This document shows, piece by piece, positions 12,254 to 21,960 of a stretch of DNA of 32,546 bases. The notes under the pieces are model-generated. The model saw nothing but the letters and a program-made list of their open reading frames with translations. It was not told where the DNA came from and did not search any database. The stretch comes from Hymenopellis radicata (lineage: Eukaryota > Basidiomycota > Agaricomycetes > Agaricales > Physalacriaceae): positions 1-32,546 of the forward strand of contig JADNRX010000567.1 in the NCBI GenBank assembly GCA_015501595.1, read 5' to 3'. Every line of letters starts with the position of its first letter. Positions within the stretch are counted from its first letter, which is position 1. A program made the translations under genes and the position numbers.

Positions 12254-12914
12254 TCGATTCCTATGCCTGTGTTTTGCCTGTGTTCAGTACCGTCGAGTTT
12301 GAACTCCAAAGATAGCAAAATATTCCCGCGACGCCCAAACGGGGCAGGTCCGCTTTTCTCGATCAATCCTCCATCACTCGGTTTCTATTCCGTCGCGTCG
12401 CTCACTGCGCATACAACTCTCGCCGCGTTGCTTTCCTCGAGCGCCTTGCCAACACGCGTTTTGAGGCCGAATCAGGAGGAGCGTCGATCCCAGCATTCCC
12501 CAGCACGGCGCGAGAATATGGTTGACACGTTTCTCAACCACCGATTCATTTGCCAGGCTCTAAAACAATGAGTGGCATCTCCTCCACCCTGAACGTGTAG
12601 CAGGACCCAGTACATGCTGGAAACCCCCATACAGTGGTGGGACGTGGTGCGTCGTTCTTTCGCGATTCTGGATCATGAACCGACTGACCATTACATGCTA
12701 GCTGTGGTTGGACTCGGTATGTGCGCCGGCAGACAGAAGGGAGCAGCGGCCGTCGCCGCTGTGCTCGTCCTACTCGCGTCTACCTTCTGTACATTAAGCA
12801 TTTGGTGCGCTATTCTCACTTATGTGTAGTGGCGCCATCTCATTAACAAACCAGGTACTGATCAAGTAGTAATTATTGTTCAAATGCACACTGTTGGATA
12901 CTCATTTGCCGAGT
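12254..12914. other. Intergenic with repeat remnant, no gene called
   Basis: 12435-12545 matches 30627-30750 (see that repeat). A 71-codon plus frame at 12614-12829 ends in a hydrophobic stretch (AAAVAAVLVLLASTFCTLSI) that could be a membrane segment, but there is no other support for a gene. Confidence 0.35.
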
Positions 12915-13310
12915 CTACTGGCAGCTTTCTCTCCTCGTCCGACGTGTCTTGTTCGTCGTTTGGGGGCGCGATCTTCGCTTCCTCACGTGGGCGCCCCCTT
13001 GGCTCTTTGGCGCCGAGGTCTCTGCTCGCAGGCTTTGATCTTTGCGAGGTCGTCCACGCGGGCGCTTGACAGTCGTCAACGCCTTATTTTCGGGATGGTT
13101 TCGCGGTCGTCCACGTTTCCGCTTTGTGGGTATGACGATAGGCTCTTGATAGGCTCTGCATTCAGCACATGAGTTGTCTTGACACATGAGGTAAGAATGA
13201 AGATTACCTTCATCATCGCTAGTAACATCCTCTTCGTTATCTTCGTCATACACTGTATCATTGCGCCAGTCGTCGTCGGGGCTGTCAGCATTTGGCGATG
13301 TAGTTCGGAA
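12915..13310 (-). CDS. AT-hook protein, C-terminal exon
   Basis: The minus frame is open from an acceptor-like site (TAATCACAG, exon from 13310) to TAG at 12915. It begins FRTTSPNADSPDDDWRND, is acidic through YDEDNEEDVTSDDEGN, has a small Cys cluster (LMCQDNSCAEC), then two AT-hook cores: KRKRGRPRNHP and VKRPRGRPRKDQ, followed by a basic tail. AT-hooks bind the minor groove of AT-rich DNA, so a nuclear DNA-binding role is likely. No upstream exon or start codon could be settled; the first in-frame codon usable inside the frame is not ATG. It could be a partial gene trapped between the two CFEM duplications, or a gene whose 5' exon overlaps duplication copy B. Confidence 0.55.
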   Translation of the reverse strand, partial: FRTTSPNADSPDDDWRNDTVYDEDNEEDVTSDDEGNLHSYLMCQDNSCAECRAYQEPIVIPTKRKRGRPRNHPENKALTTVKRPRGRPRKDQSLRAETSAPKSQGGAHVRKRRSRPQTTNKTRRTRRESCQ

Positions 13311-13526
13311 CTGTGATTAGGAGCTGTCTCCATCGAACGACATATGTGGTGAGAAATGTTGAATAGCGCAGGCGGGTGGAAAATTAGATGTGAAGTAGAA
13401 AGTCTAGCGCAATACAACGAGTAGATGGTATTGTTGGCCAGCGGCGAAGCATGAGCTGAAAGGAGGGCGCGAGCGGACGTGGGAGTGAAACTGCATACCG
13501 AGTTGCGGGTTTCCACGATTAGCAAC

Positions 13527-14707
13527 ACGGGCGGGGCTTCGGGCAAGAGCACGATGATGGTAGCAAGGGTCCGGGTTTGCGTGACATGTTGACCACTACA
13601 GAGAGCACCCACCATTCAACAAAGGTTCTTCAAACAGAAACTAGGCTCATTCAACATGTGTTTAGTGATATAAATGTGAATCATCATTCGTGAAAACGTA
13701 TGCAAACTCGTTAACCGAAACCCGAAAAGCGACAACCCGGTCGCATAAAGATATACAATGAAAAGTCGAAGACGATCGTAGCAGGACATGCAAATAGTAC
13801 CGATGGATAGCGTGAAATGTGCATGAAAGGATCACATGACAATGGCCATTACTACACCGACGAGGGCGAGCGGCATCAATGATAGAGAGAAGGTGGAAGC
13901 TCCATCCGTGGCGGCGTCTGACGTGCCAGAATCAGAGGCAGAGGCTGTCGAAGTAGAAGCACTACAACCAAAGTCAGGAAGAACGATGATAAACGAAAAC
14001 AATACGCACTCGCTCGTCGCAGTAGCGCTTCCCGACGATGCATAAAGAGATGCATCCACTGTAACACCCTACAGGGAGGATCAGTACTATTCATTTCGGA
14101 TACCTCAAGAAAAGACATACGACACTCTTGCAAAGCGCCTCTGCAACCTGTACCGCCGTGTTTTGATCAGCCGCGCTACACGCGGATTGGAAACACGCGG
14201 CCGCGGTGGAAACGAAGGCGGAGGACTTGCAGAGGCATGTTTGGTCGGTCGATGAGCATTCCGAAGAAGAAGCGGCTGCGTTCTGAATGCAAGTCACGGC
14301 GCAGTCTACATGTTATCGGTCAGATTAGATACCGGGGACTGGAACGGGAAGGAGGACATACCAGGTAGAGACTGGCGCGGATAGAGGGACATTCCGCTAA
14401 CAGCAGACGCAAGAAGGACAAGGATAGAGAAGCGCATCGTAGGATAAGATTCGTGAGGAGGAGGGTGGTGTAGACAAAGAACGTGTCTCGGATTGAGGAC
14501 GAAGGAAAGCTAAAAGAGGAGCTGCTTTCCGTCGCTCAGTTTAGAATCTTTTATACGCGGCTCGGGTGCCGGTGACGCAAGACAAAGGACCAAAAGAGAG
14601 GATAAGGGATAGGCCAATCTTATTATCCATCTCGTATACGACACAAAGAGCACAATGGCAGATTGAGAACAATGAAGAGAGCCTCAAGGCAAGTTGAATG
14701 AAGCCGG
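13527..14707. repeat. Direct duplication, copy B
   Basis: Partner of 11131-12253 in the same orientation; contains the intact CFEM gene. Its left part (13470-13560) also matches the reverse complement of 30545-30630. Confidence 0.85.
13832..14437 (-). CDS. CFEM-domain GPI-anchored cell-wall/surface protein
   Basis: Four exons: 14437-14362, 14305-14121, 14068-14010 and 13961-13832, giving 149 residues. Introns are 56, 52, 48 and nt-consistent with GT-AG; the third (13962-14009, gtgcgt to tgtag) is a multiple of three without a stop. Domains: signal peptide MRFSILVLLASAVSG (residues 1-15); CFEM domain about residues 26-90 with eight cysteines (DCAVTC, SEC, TCLC, CF, SAC, ALC); a Ser/Thr-rich stalk; and a hydrophobic C-terminus LSLMPLALVGVVMAIVM typical of a GPI-attachment signal. 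CFEM proteins are fungal surface proteins linked to haem/iron uptake, cell-wall stability or host interaction; which applies here cannot be told. No lesion seen, unlike copy A. Confidence 0.88.
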
Positions 14708-14795
14708 GATGCCGGTATTTGTACACCGGATATCGGTCCGGATGCCGATCGGACGCATTTCGTAGAACCGTGGAACCGTTGCACAAGTCAAAAGC

Positions 14796-14804
14796 GCAAA
14801 TAGT
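14796..14804. repeat. Putative target-site duplication, left
   Basis: GCAAATAGT, identical to 15392-15400 on the other side of the candidate MITE. Confidence 0.55.
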
Positions 14805-15391
14805 GAGGACGGAGCAGAACTGTGATTGGCGAACGGCGAACGGCGAACCTGCCGGCGAACTCCAGATAACTGCTCTTCTCCCTTCTCCACAGTGTCCTGC
14901 TCAGTGTGCAGTGTCATAAGCATATTCAATTCTTTTGCAAGCTAGTATAATGAGCAGAACGGCTTGCTATAATTGACCTTCAAGTCAACAATCTATCATT
15001 AGGGGCCCCGACTTGCCTGACACGACGGAACGCTAAGGAAATGACAAACGATGCTCGAATATTCACAGCAGGAAGCCAGAGCCTTGGGGATACACCTTGG
15101 ATGGCCCTTCGCCGTCTCCGCCATCCCGAACACACGTCCTCAGTCAACACACATAGGCTGCCAGAAGATATGAAAGGCGATTCATGCCGGATTATCCACC
15201 CTATGGTTGGCAACCATAAAGGAGGTCCATGTAATGCATTTGGACTGCTCAAGTAACGTGCCTGTCGCGGTGCTCTACGCCACCTTTCCAGTGGGAGATA
15301 TCCAACAGGGGCGCGAGATTACCTGATTAGGACGTTCGCCATACGGTTCGCCGCCATTGCCGGTTCGCCGATCCCAGTTCTGCTCCTTTCA
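14805..15391. mobile_element. Candidate MITE, 587 bp
   Basis: Left end (from 14811) GGAGCAGAACTG then TGATTGGCGAAC; reverse complement of the right end (from 15386) GGAGCAGAACTG then GGATCGGCGAAC. Further GGCGAAC words follow at both ends as subterminal repeats (three close together at 14827-14846). The direct repeat GCAAATAGT flanks the element at 14796-14804 and 15392-15400, a likely 9-bp target-site duplication. The first 5-6 bases inside each direct repeat do not match, so the exact ends are uncertain. The interior has no convincing gene, so any movement would depend on a transposase elsewhere. Confidence 0.65.
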
Positions 15392-15400
15392 GCAAATAGT
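15392..15400. repeat. Putative target-site duplication, right
   Basis: GCAAATAGT, identical to 14796-14804. Confidence 0.55.
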
Positions 15401-15757
15401 AGTGTCTGTTAAACGTTGAACGTTAAAAGATCGTAATCTATAGGGCTTCTACAATTATGCGGCCTTCCAGTAACTCATGGACAATACCATGGCCACGGTT
15501 ACTAACTGAGCCGTGGGAAAGCTTAGTGAAAGCTTCCCCGCTTCGTGCGCTACATCTTACTATATGTCACTTGTTCAACAATGACTGTCATGTTCGTTCT
15601 TCGAGCGCTGCTGGAAAGGGTCACTGGGCTCCTGAACATCTGGCGCCACCGCTTCAAAGTGCGGTTCCCCATAGATGTCAAGAATATGTGTAACAAACTT
15701 TTCTAGTGGCCTCGTACCATCTCGGAATGGCGCTGCGCCGATGATTCGGCAGAATTA

Positions 15758-16916
15758 TTGTGGTTTAAACTTGGCGCCGTCCTGCATAAAAATGGTCTTG
15801 AATCTTGGCAATACAAAGGTCTTGTGCAACTCGCTCGGCCGGACAAGGTGCTGGACAATGGATACATGCGAAGTGGTCGTTTGTGCTCTATGACAGGTTT
15901 TGAGCGTTTCAATATTACAACTTGGCAGTACACGGTACGCGGTGGCAGAATATCATCGCCCGCCTGATGTTGATACACATCTAGACGCCCCTCCTACGGG
16001 CCGTTCGCTGTAAGAGCGGTGCAGATTTCGTTTGCAAAGTTCTTGTCGTAGGGACTGATGGCCAGAATGGACTGTTCGCGCTGCGTCAGGCTTTATCAGG
16101 ATTGTCCATATTCGAGGCGGAAAACCACATCCTCCCGCTCCTCAGGGAGATTCAGGTCGACAACCTTACTATTGGCGTGTTCCCTATGGGCAGTCCAATT
16201 TGTATGAGTGATGTCGTCCGTGACTATACATTATCAGAGCATTGCTCACTAGGGGATTTACTCTACCTTGTGGTCCAGGCGCTTGAGGTGAGTCATTGTA
16301 ATCCAAATAAAATCATCGTCCTAAAGCTTATTCAAGGCCTTAATGTTTTTGCATGAGAAGAGAGTCGGTCACCGTGTGCGTTTCACAAGTAAGTAAATCG
16401 TTGTTTGTTTCCTCACCTTTGCTCAAGGATGCATTTGTAAACAACTTCATGGTCGAGTGGATGCCCCGACTCCCTCTCCGAAACGCGACGTCCTTTGGCG
16501 GCACACCCTAGAGTTTGGCTTTTCGATTTTGAGACTGCAATTGCGTTTCCTCCTACGACCGCGCTGAAAGAATGCATATGTTATGGGCTGCCATTTCCAA
16601 ATATTCCAGTGGAGTCGTACTCACGACCGGTACCCAATTTCATCCTAGAGGGACTAGAGTATAATGCATTCGAGCTGGATGTTTGGCAATTTGGACTATA
16701 CTTGCGGCGACTCACGGTGAGTATTTCCGCATTATCTGGTAACAATAGGATGACATCGAGTTGAAGTGCGACAACGAGAGAGTCCAGAGCTTGCTAGCGC
16801 AGATGGGTGATGACCTAAATGCTGCAGAGCAACTTTCAGAGGTGCAGGCTGTGTTGGGTGAAATACCCCCAAACGACTTGAGAGTTCCGTACAACAAAAT
16901 AGTCTCCTTTGACTAG
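15758..16916 (+). pseudogene. Degenerate protein-kinase-like gene, frameshifted
   Basis: The C-terminal half resembles the kinase-like family expanded in Agaricomycetes. Pieces in order: FVCKVLVVGTDGQNGLFALR; FEAENHILPLLREI; SLGDLLYLVVQALE; intron 16288-16336; ALMFLHEKRVGHR; intron 16376-16427; DAFVNNFMVEWMPR. The spliced catalytic loop reads HRDAFVNN (HRD and Asn kept). Then PRVWLFDFETAIAFPP (DFE in place of DFG), FELDVWQFGLYLRRLT, a very short 32-nt intron 16717-16748, and a last exon ending LRVPYNKIVSFD with TAG at 16914-16916. One frameshift lies at CCTTTGG near 16491-16496 and another near 15931-15936, where WQYT must jump frames to RYAVAEYHRPPDVDTH. Stops also separate 15758-16020 from the rest. 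The N-lobe is hardly recognisable. Whether it ever had kinase activity is unclear. Confidence 0.65.
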
Positions 16917-17471
16917 TTTCGTTTCGTTTAGTACTTACATTACTTGAGGCGCTATTTCCGCCTGCGTTCTGTGCTCCTTCAAGATTGTTTATGAGTTCGA
17001 AGAGTATCAGACATACGCAGCCTCAGGCAATCGAACGGACTGGACGCTTACTGGTTCTTTCTCAAACGCCTCCCCGTACTTTCCCGAACGAGTTCAATCT
17101 GAGCGTGCTCCTATTGAGCTCGACACTCTACGTTCTCATGTTTCTGATGCCATGAGCTGCCAAGCAGGAATCTCCATGAACTTAGGTCTTGTGCATCCGT
17201 TCGTTCCCCCTTGCCATCTACAGAAACCCTCGCCACAGTTTCACAAGACGGTAACTGGAGCTATCAGGCGATTACGCATCAGTCTAACAATCATCATCTC
17301 ACTCTACGGCCGACCTCGACGCGCCATACACGCACATCTATCCAGGGCGCGACTCCTACTGGACACTCTAGACTAGAACCAATGCAGACGCAAAAAGTCA
17401 CTTCCGACTTAACCACGCCGCGCTTCGCGGGCGAAAGGCGATGGGGAGTCTGTAACAGAATACCGCGCGGC
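16917..17471 (+). other. Open frames without assignment
   Basis: The plus strand from about 16980 reads KIVYEFEEYQTYAASGNRTD and WTLTGSFSNASPYFPERVQS, continuing to TAG near 17376. It looks protein-like in amino-acid make-up, but has no start and no recognised domain. A second plus frame (17211-17516) overlaps it. This may be an exon relic; I would not name it. Confidence 0.3.
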
Positions 17472-17756
17472 TTACATGGAGCACTTCGCAAGGTCACCTC
17501 GGGCAGCAGCGTATAGGGACAGCGTCCCCGTATAGATATGGGCGCAAATTTCGAGGACCTGAAGATGACGATTCGCATGGACTTGCTCGGCTGTTCTGAG
17601 AAGATACACTGACTTGCTGGTTTCAGACATTGCCTGCCTACTATGCTTCTCGAAATTATCTTGAGCCTCCTGTGAACACCGTTGGGCCCCCTTGAACGCG
17701 CTGTGGAATCTGTTTATAGCAGCGAGCAAGTTATTATTGTTTGGACTACATGGCAT
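17472..17756 (-). CDS. Small hypothetical protein, 94 aa
   Basis: Minus frame from ATG at 17756 to TAA at 17472, starting 3 bases after the stop codon of the C2H2 gene and on the same strand. It begins MPCSPNNNNLLAAINRFHSA, with a helical, charged middle (EAQDNFEKHSRQAMSETSKS) and no signal peptide or membrane segment. No family is recognised. The tight spacing to the zinc-finger gene is unusual for fungi and may mean that it is only 3' untranslated sequence of that transcript. Confidence 0.3.
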   Translation of the reverse strand: MPCSPNNNNLLAAINRFHSAFKGAQRCSQEAQDNFEKHSRQAMSETSKSVYLLRTAEQVHANRHLQVLEICAHIYTGTLSLYAAARGDLAKCSM

Positions 17757-17758
17757 TC

Positions 17759-18543
17759 CTACGTGAGCTGGCGCGTTTCAGCATTTCTCGCATCCCATGT
17801 AGCTCTTCGCCATCCGGGACGCTGTAAATAACGATCGTGTGCGCTCGGGTATGGTTCTAGAACATGGGAAGGGGGTGGGGAATAGAGTTGTGCGCGCCCA
17901 GGATCAGGATGAGGTGTAAATAAATCGACGCCTGTATAGCGCTCTCCTAAGGGGTCCTGATACAGCGCTTCCGGTGGATGAGCGCTGCGATGATTTCTGA
18001 AATGCCGTCTCATATTGGAGTTGACATTGAATGAACGCCCACATCCTGGGAACGGACATCTGAAGGCTGTGCGACACGTCAGTGAATAACTCTCTGAATA
18101 GAAGGTGCACGTACGCGTTGCGCCTGTATGTGTGTTCATGTGAATGCGAAGACTGCTAGGGCGATTGAACTTCTTCGCGCAGAGCTTGCAGGTATGCTTT
18201 CGTTCGTCGCCTGGCGTGACTTCGTCGTCTTCGCCGTCCGAACACGACGAGGATCTAGAACTGCCCGACTTTATACTGCGGTTGACAGATGGATATGGGT
18301 GTCCGATCTGAAAGGGAGGAGGAGGGCGCGGTCTTGAGCTGGAGGATGAATGCGAGCAGTGGCAGTCATGGTAGCCATTCGATGGATAGCAGGAAGGACG
18401 AGTGGATGAGCCTTGTAGCGGCAACCGTAACAGATGGTCTGCGCTTTCATGAGCTGACGATGGCGGAGCGAGCGGATAACCCACGTACCAGGAAACATGT
18501 CTTGAATGCTTGGCAAAACAGGAACTCCAGTTTTGTCTGCCAT
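17759..18543 (-). CDS. C2H2 zinc-finger transcription factor, two fingers
   Basis: Three exons: 18543-18489, 18438-18115 and 18066-17759, giving 228 residues. The start MADKTGVPVLPSIQDMFP is short and conserved-looking; intron 1 is 50 nt (gtacgt to cgcag) and intron 2 is 48 nt (18067-18114). A low-complexity Ser/Pro region (SSSSSRPRPPPPFQ) precedes an acidic patch (GEDDEVTPGDE). Finger 1: C-x2-C-x12-H-x3-H in HTCKLCAKKF...HMNTH. The TGATPF linker is formed by splicing. Finger 2: C-x4-C-x12-H-x3-H in FRCPFPGCGRSF...HFRNH. The tail is Pro/Tyr-rich. Two adjacent fingers of this kind are typical of fungal sequence-specific regulators; targets are unknown. Intron 2 lies exactly between the fingers, is divisible by three and has no stop, so retention would add 16 residues to the linker. 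Confidence 0.9.
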
Positions 18544-19695
18544 GGATGAAGGAGTTTCGAGCAGAGCAGGGGATTGTGTTGGTTGACAAGGAAGAGGGGA
18601 TGGTAGTTAACTGGAAAGAGACGCGCGACTGCGAAACTGCGCATGCGTACAGGCGCTAATTTAAATGCGAGTCGCGGCGTGAATCAGGGGTTTGTGGGCG
18701 CCGATCTCAGATCTGACGGGAGCGCATCCAAAGATATGATCTTCCTCTTCGGAAGGGATGCCTAAGCCAGGGCGAATGCGATTCCAGTGTTGAGAAGCGA
18801 GACGGCTGTAGTCGGCCCCCCACACGACGCCCGGTGGATCCCTTGGCTTTTCCCTGGAACAGTGAAAGAGCGTCAACAGCATGAGGAGGAGCGAGCGCAT
18901 GGCTCGGGGTCCGACGGGGTTGACTTTGATCCCTGACGCTGCGCTCAACTTCAAAGTTCCATCCCTAACGTCCTTACTAACCGGGCTTATTTTGTGCCCA
19001 GTGCAAATCAAAGTAGATCATGCACCGCTTGGCCTTCCAGTGTTTCCCTTCGCTAGTAGTCGCACTCGGACTGGACGCTGCGCATGTCGGCTTAAAGGGG
19101 ATCCGCTTATAGTCGAGGATTTACGTCGACTCTAGCGCAGTCTCCCTATACACAAATAACTTTTTGGTCACCGACGGCGCACAGCTACTATTCTGTCGAG
19201 GAACCAACATCAAAAAGACGAGTACGAATTCATCAAAAGGAACGCGAATCACCTGGAAATCTTCGCTTAAGCCTTTAAGTTTGATCGTTTTCTCTCGGGG
19301 AACAGTGGCGTCAACGGTCAGACTCATTAACGAGTGCGAGTACCCGTATATTTTACCGCGGCCGGTTCCTATTAGGACATCAAATGACAGACCGGGCTGA
19401 CGTTCCGCCCTCGATACAAGCATACGGGCCAATTTGCGCTAGTTTCATTAAGCTGAATGGTTCATGCCACAAGGAGACTCGAACCAGTACCAAAAAAGCC
19501 GAGTTTTCGAGTCTATGCCACAAGTGTGGCGATGCCATTGAGCACAGCGAAGCCTGGCATGATTGAGACTCTCGCAGAACGTCCAACGGAAATATCGTAG
19601 CCGAGAACACAATGAGGATAGCTCAAGTACGAGCGCCTAAAATAGCCATGTTTGTAAGTCTATTCTTACCCAGCGATCAAAACCTGCCTCCTACC
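18544..19695. other. Upstream region of the C2H2 gene, no gene called
   Basis: Holds the divergent upstream regions of the C2H2 gene (-) and the F-box-like gene (+). Minus frames at 18661-19011 and 19121-19432 and a plus frame at 19164-19400 are open and overlap each other; none has a recognisable motif, an intron pattern or a homologue in this window. Confidence 0.35.
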
Positions 19696-20514
19696 ATGAA
19701 TGGTTCCGTCGCCAGCTTCGACTTTCCTCCGGAGCTGGAGAGGCACATCTTCGAGGAGGCAGCGTTTTCCTTCCCGGGACAGGCCGTAAAGCTGGCCACT
19801 GTGTCTCGGAAAGTACGGGCATGGTTCGTGCACGATTCATATCTCCTCACACAAGTACTCCTTTTAACCAACACAGGATGGAACACGTCTTGTACGGCAC
19901 GGTAGTCCTCGACTCTGTAAAGGACTCAGCGCTCTTCATCCGCACACTAGGAGAAAAGCCGCCCACCTTCTTCGCCACACATGTGAAGAACCTCTACCAC
20001 CAGCTTCGTCAGTGACGAACATGCCCAACGCATCATATCACTCTGCACGGGCGTTTCATCCCTCGTCTACTGGTCTCGCGCTCCCACAGTCGACTGGCCG
20101 CACCTCCCACTGGACACCATCCAAAGGCTGTCCATCGCCGGCACAGATCTCGTCTCGAAGCAACGCTCAAGCCTAACCCACCTCGACATCGTCGACCCCA
20201 CCCCCTTCACCGATCTGGCCGCAGTCTTTGCGTTACCGCACCTGACGCATCTCTCCATCGGGGAGCTCACGTGCGATCGGCACCTCTTCCTCCTCGCCAT
20301 TCTCAACGAGATCCTCGCGCAATGTGTGGAGCTGGAGTCTCTCGTCATCATCTCAGGCGACAGAGGCCTGGAGAACGCGATCAAAGCATCCGCGGAAAGT
20401 GCATTACTGGATGACCTGCGAGTATCGGTGAAGCCGTATTACCATCATCCCAAGGATTATAGAACGTATTGGGATGATATTCGCCGGGGCAGGGCGGACG
20501 TATGGCCGATGTGA
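19696..20514 (+). pseudogene. F-box-like protein (FPPELE type), one frameshift
   Basis: Starts MNGSVASFDFPPELERHIFE (an in-frame ATG also at 19612), the N-terminus of a common Agaricomycete F-box-like family, followed by FPGQAVKLATVSRKVRAW. A 53-nt intron (19824-19876, gttcgt to acacag) completes the Trp codon and joins MEHVLYGTVVLDSVKDSALF. Then FFATHVKNLY meets a frame break near 19994-20001, where SFVSDEHAQRIISLCTGVSS needs two more bases (or one fewer). The rest is open to TGA at 20512-20514: WSRAPTVDWPHLPLDTIQRL, LTHLSIGELTCDRHLFLLAI, and YRTYWDDIRRGRADVWPM. Only one lesion is seen, so a sequencing error or a very young pseudogene are both possible. A role as ubiquitin-ligase adaptor is inferred from the family only. 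Confidence 0.75.
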
Positions 20515-20849
20515 TTCGCACTCCGCGACGCTGTTCGTGTTGCACCGGGACTGGACTAAGATTTATTAGGGATGGCTTGGATTTAGTAAACCTCGCAGCC
20601 ACCGTACTGAGCTGCCGCAACGTGCGCCATTATCCCACTTGGGAGATTCTTCACATTGTAAATCGCTCCGCCCTGCAACGTTAGGCGTTAATACTGAAAC
20701 TATGAATGAAACCAACAATTAAGTCACCTCGTCCTCGGCATACCACAGGTTACTGATGTCATTCGTCGCGTTGGTCGCATACTTAATAACAGCATCGCTC
20801 GCACGCGCAAGAAAGGCCCATCTTGCTTTTGTCATCCGTGAGCATCAGG

Positions 20850-21960
20850 TAGTATGCGAGATGTTTCGTCTAACTGAAGTAAGCATCCCGCATCTCGGAA
20901 ACGGATTCATGTAGTATGATGTATCTTGAACGTTTGCTCATGCAATCAGCTACAAACGTGCAGACTTGATAGTAGTTTACCTGATCAATGTCGCAGGGAG
21001 AATCAGTCGGCACTGCGCTGTCGCAGGATCCGGCATGAATACCGTTAATGGTCTTATTGCGCATGGCGGCGTCCAATGTATTTTCGGCTTCAGACAGAAG
21101 AGTTTCGTTCCCAGTGGCGACCTACAACGCCGCTAAACCAGATGCGATCACACCCTTCACGACGGGACTGGATCCGTGATGATGGGCGTTCTGGATACCT
21201 GATTGTATGTCCAGGTCGTCTGTCCGTTGTTGTTAAGTCTCAAGTCCGTCGTTGAAGAGGCCGTCCGAGTTGCGCATTCCAGAGGCTTCCGCTATTCCTG
21301 GAAGATGATTTCGTCACGCGACCAATGTCGCTTACACCATGCCCACGTCTGCGAAGAAAAAGTAGGTCACTATAGCATATTTTAGGACCGCCGCACACCT
21401 TTGCGTTCTCAAGATAGGTTTTGTTTCCGAACCTCAAGTAACCTAAGTGATCCGATAATGTCAGCCTTCGTTTAGTAACATTACTTACACACCTTGGCGG
21501 CAGTCAAGAAGAGCTGATTAGTGATATCCGTGTTCCGTTGTCCACCAGACTGAGAGTCTGTCAGTATGCATTTACGTTGAGGACACCTGATATCAACTTA
21601 CCACGTATCATCCCAGTTCTCCGACACTTTGTCGTAGAGCTCTCCCGCACTGGTCAAGAAGTCCTCCACGCAATATTCACCGCGGAAAATCTTGTAGTCG
21701 GCTTTAGTCAAGGATGACCCACTGAAAGAAGATAAAATAAGCATACAGCAACGTCAGACTCAAGAATAGCTCACGCCAGCGTCATCAATTGAATTTCTGC
21801 GAATCGGCAGACGTGGTAAGCGCGTTCCGTCCACATCGTCCAGTCCGTACGGCCGTCCTGCAGCATAAGCATGTGCACCGTCTCGAACGCGTTCTGCCAA
21901 TCGCAAACGCGTCATCTACGGAACCGTTTACGAAACAGACATACAACATCAGTCCAGACG
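20850..21960 (-). pseudogene. GH76 alpha-1,6-mannanase-like relic
   Basis: Minus-strand fragments in the order of a GH76 protein (DFG5/DCW1-like; fungal cell-wall mannan/GPI-protein cross-linking): WQNAFETVHMLMLQDGRTDW; LTKADYKIFRGEYCVEDFLT; GELYDKVSENWDDTC; ITNQLFLTAAK; RFGNKTYLENAK; GMRNSDGLFNDGLE; NNNGQTTWTYNQ; then, after a 45-nt intron, GVIASGLAAL and ATGNETLLSEAENTLDAAM. Damage: the frame breaks between DGLE and NNNGQ with a TAA between them; TAG replaces the Tyr codon expected after SGLAAL (near 21115-21120); and the segment after WDDTC no longer reads GGGIWW. The two catalytic Asp of GH76 (usually an adjacent pair) cannot be located with certainty. No intact N- or C-terminus. Confidence 0.68.

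Noticed and set aside
16491..16512. A 22-nt intron that would repair the kinase-like frame
   Set aside because: GT and AG are present and the phase fits, but 22 nt is far below the size of any other intron here and has no room for a branch site.
18128..18549. Plus-strand frames across the C2H2 gene
   Set aside because: Opposite strand of clear zinc-finger exons with consistent introns.
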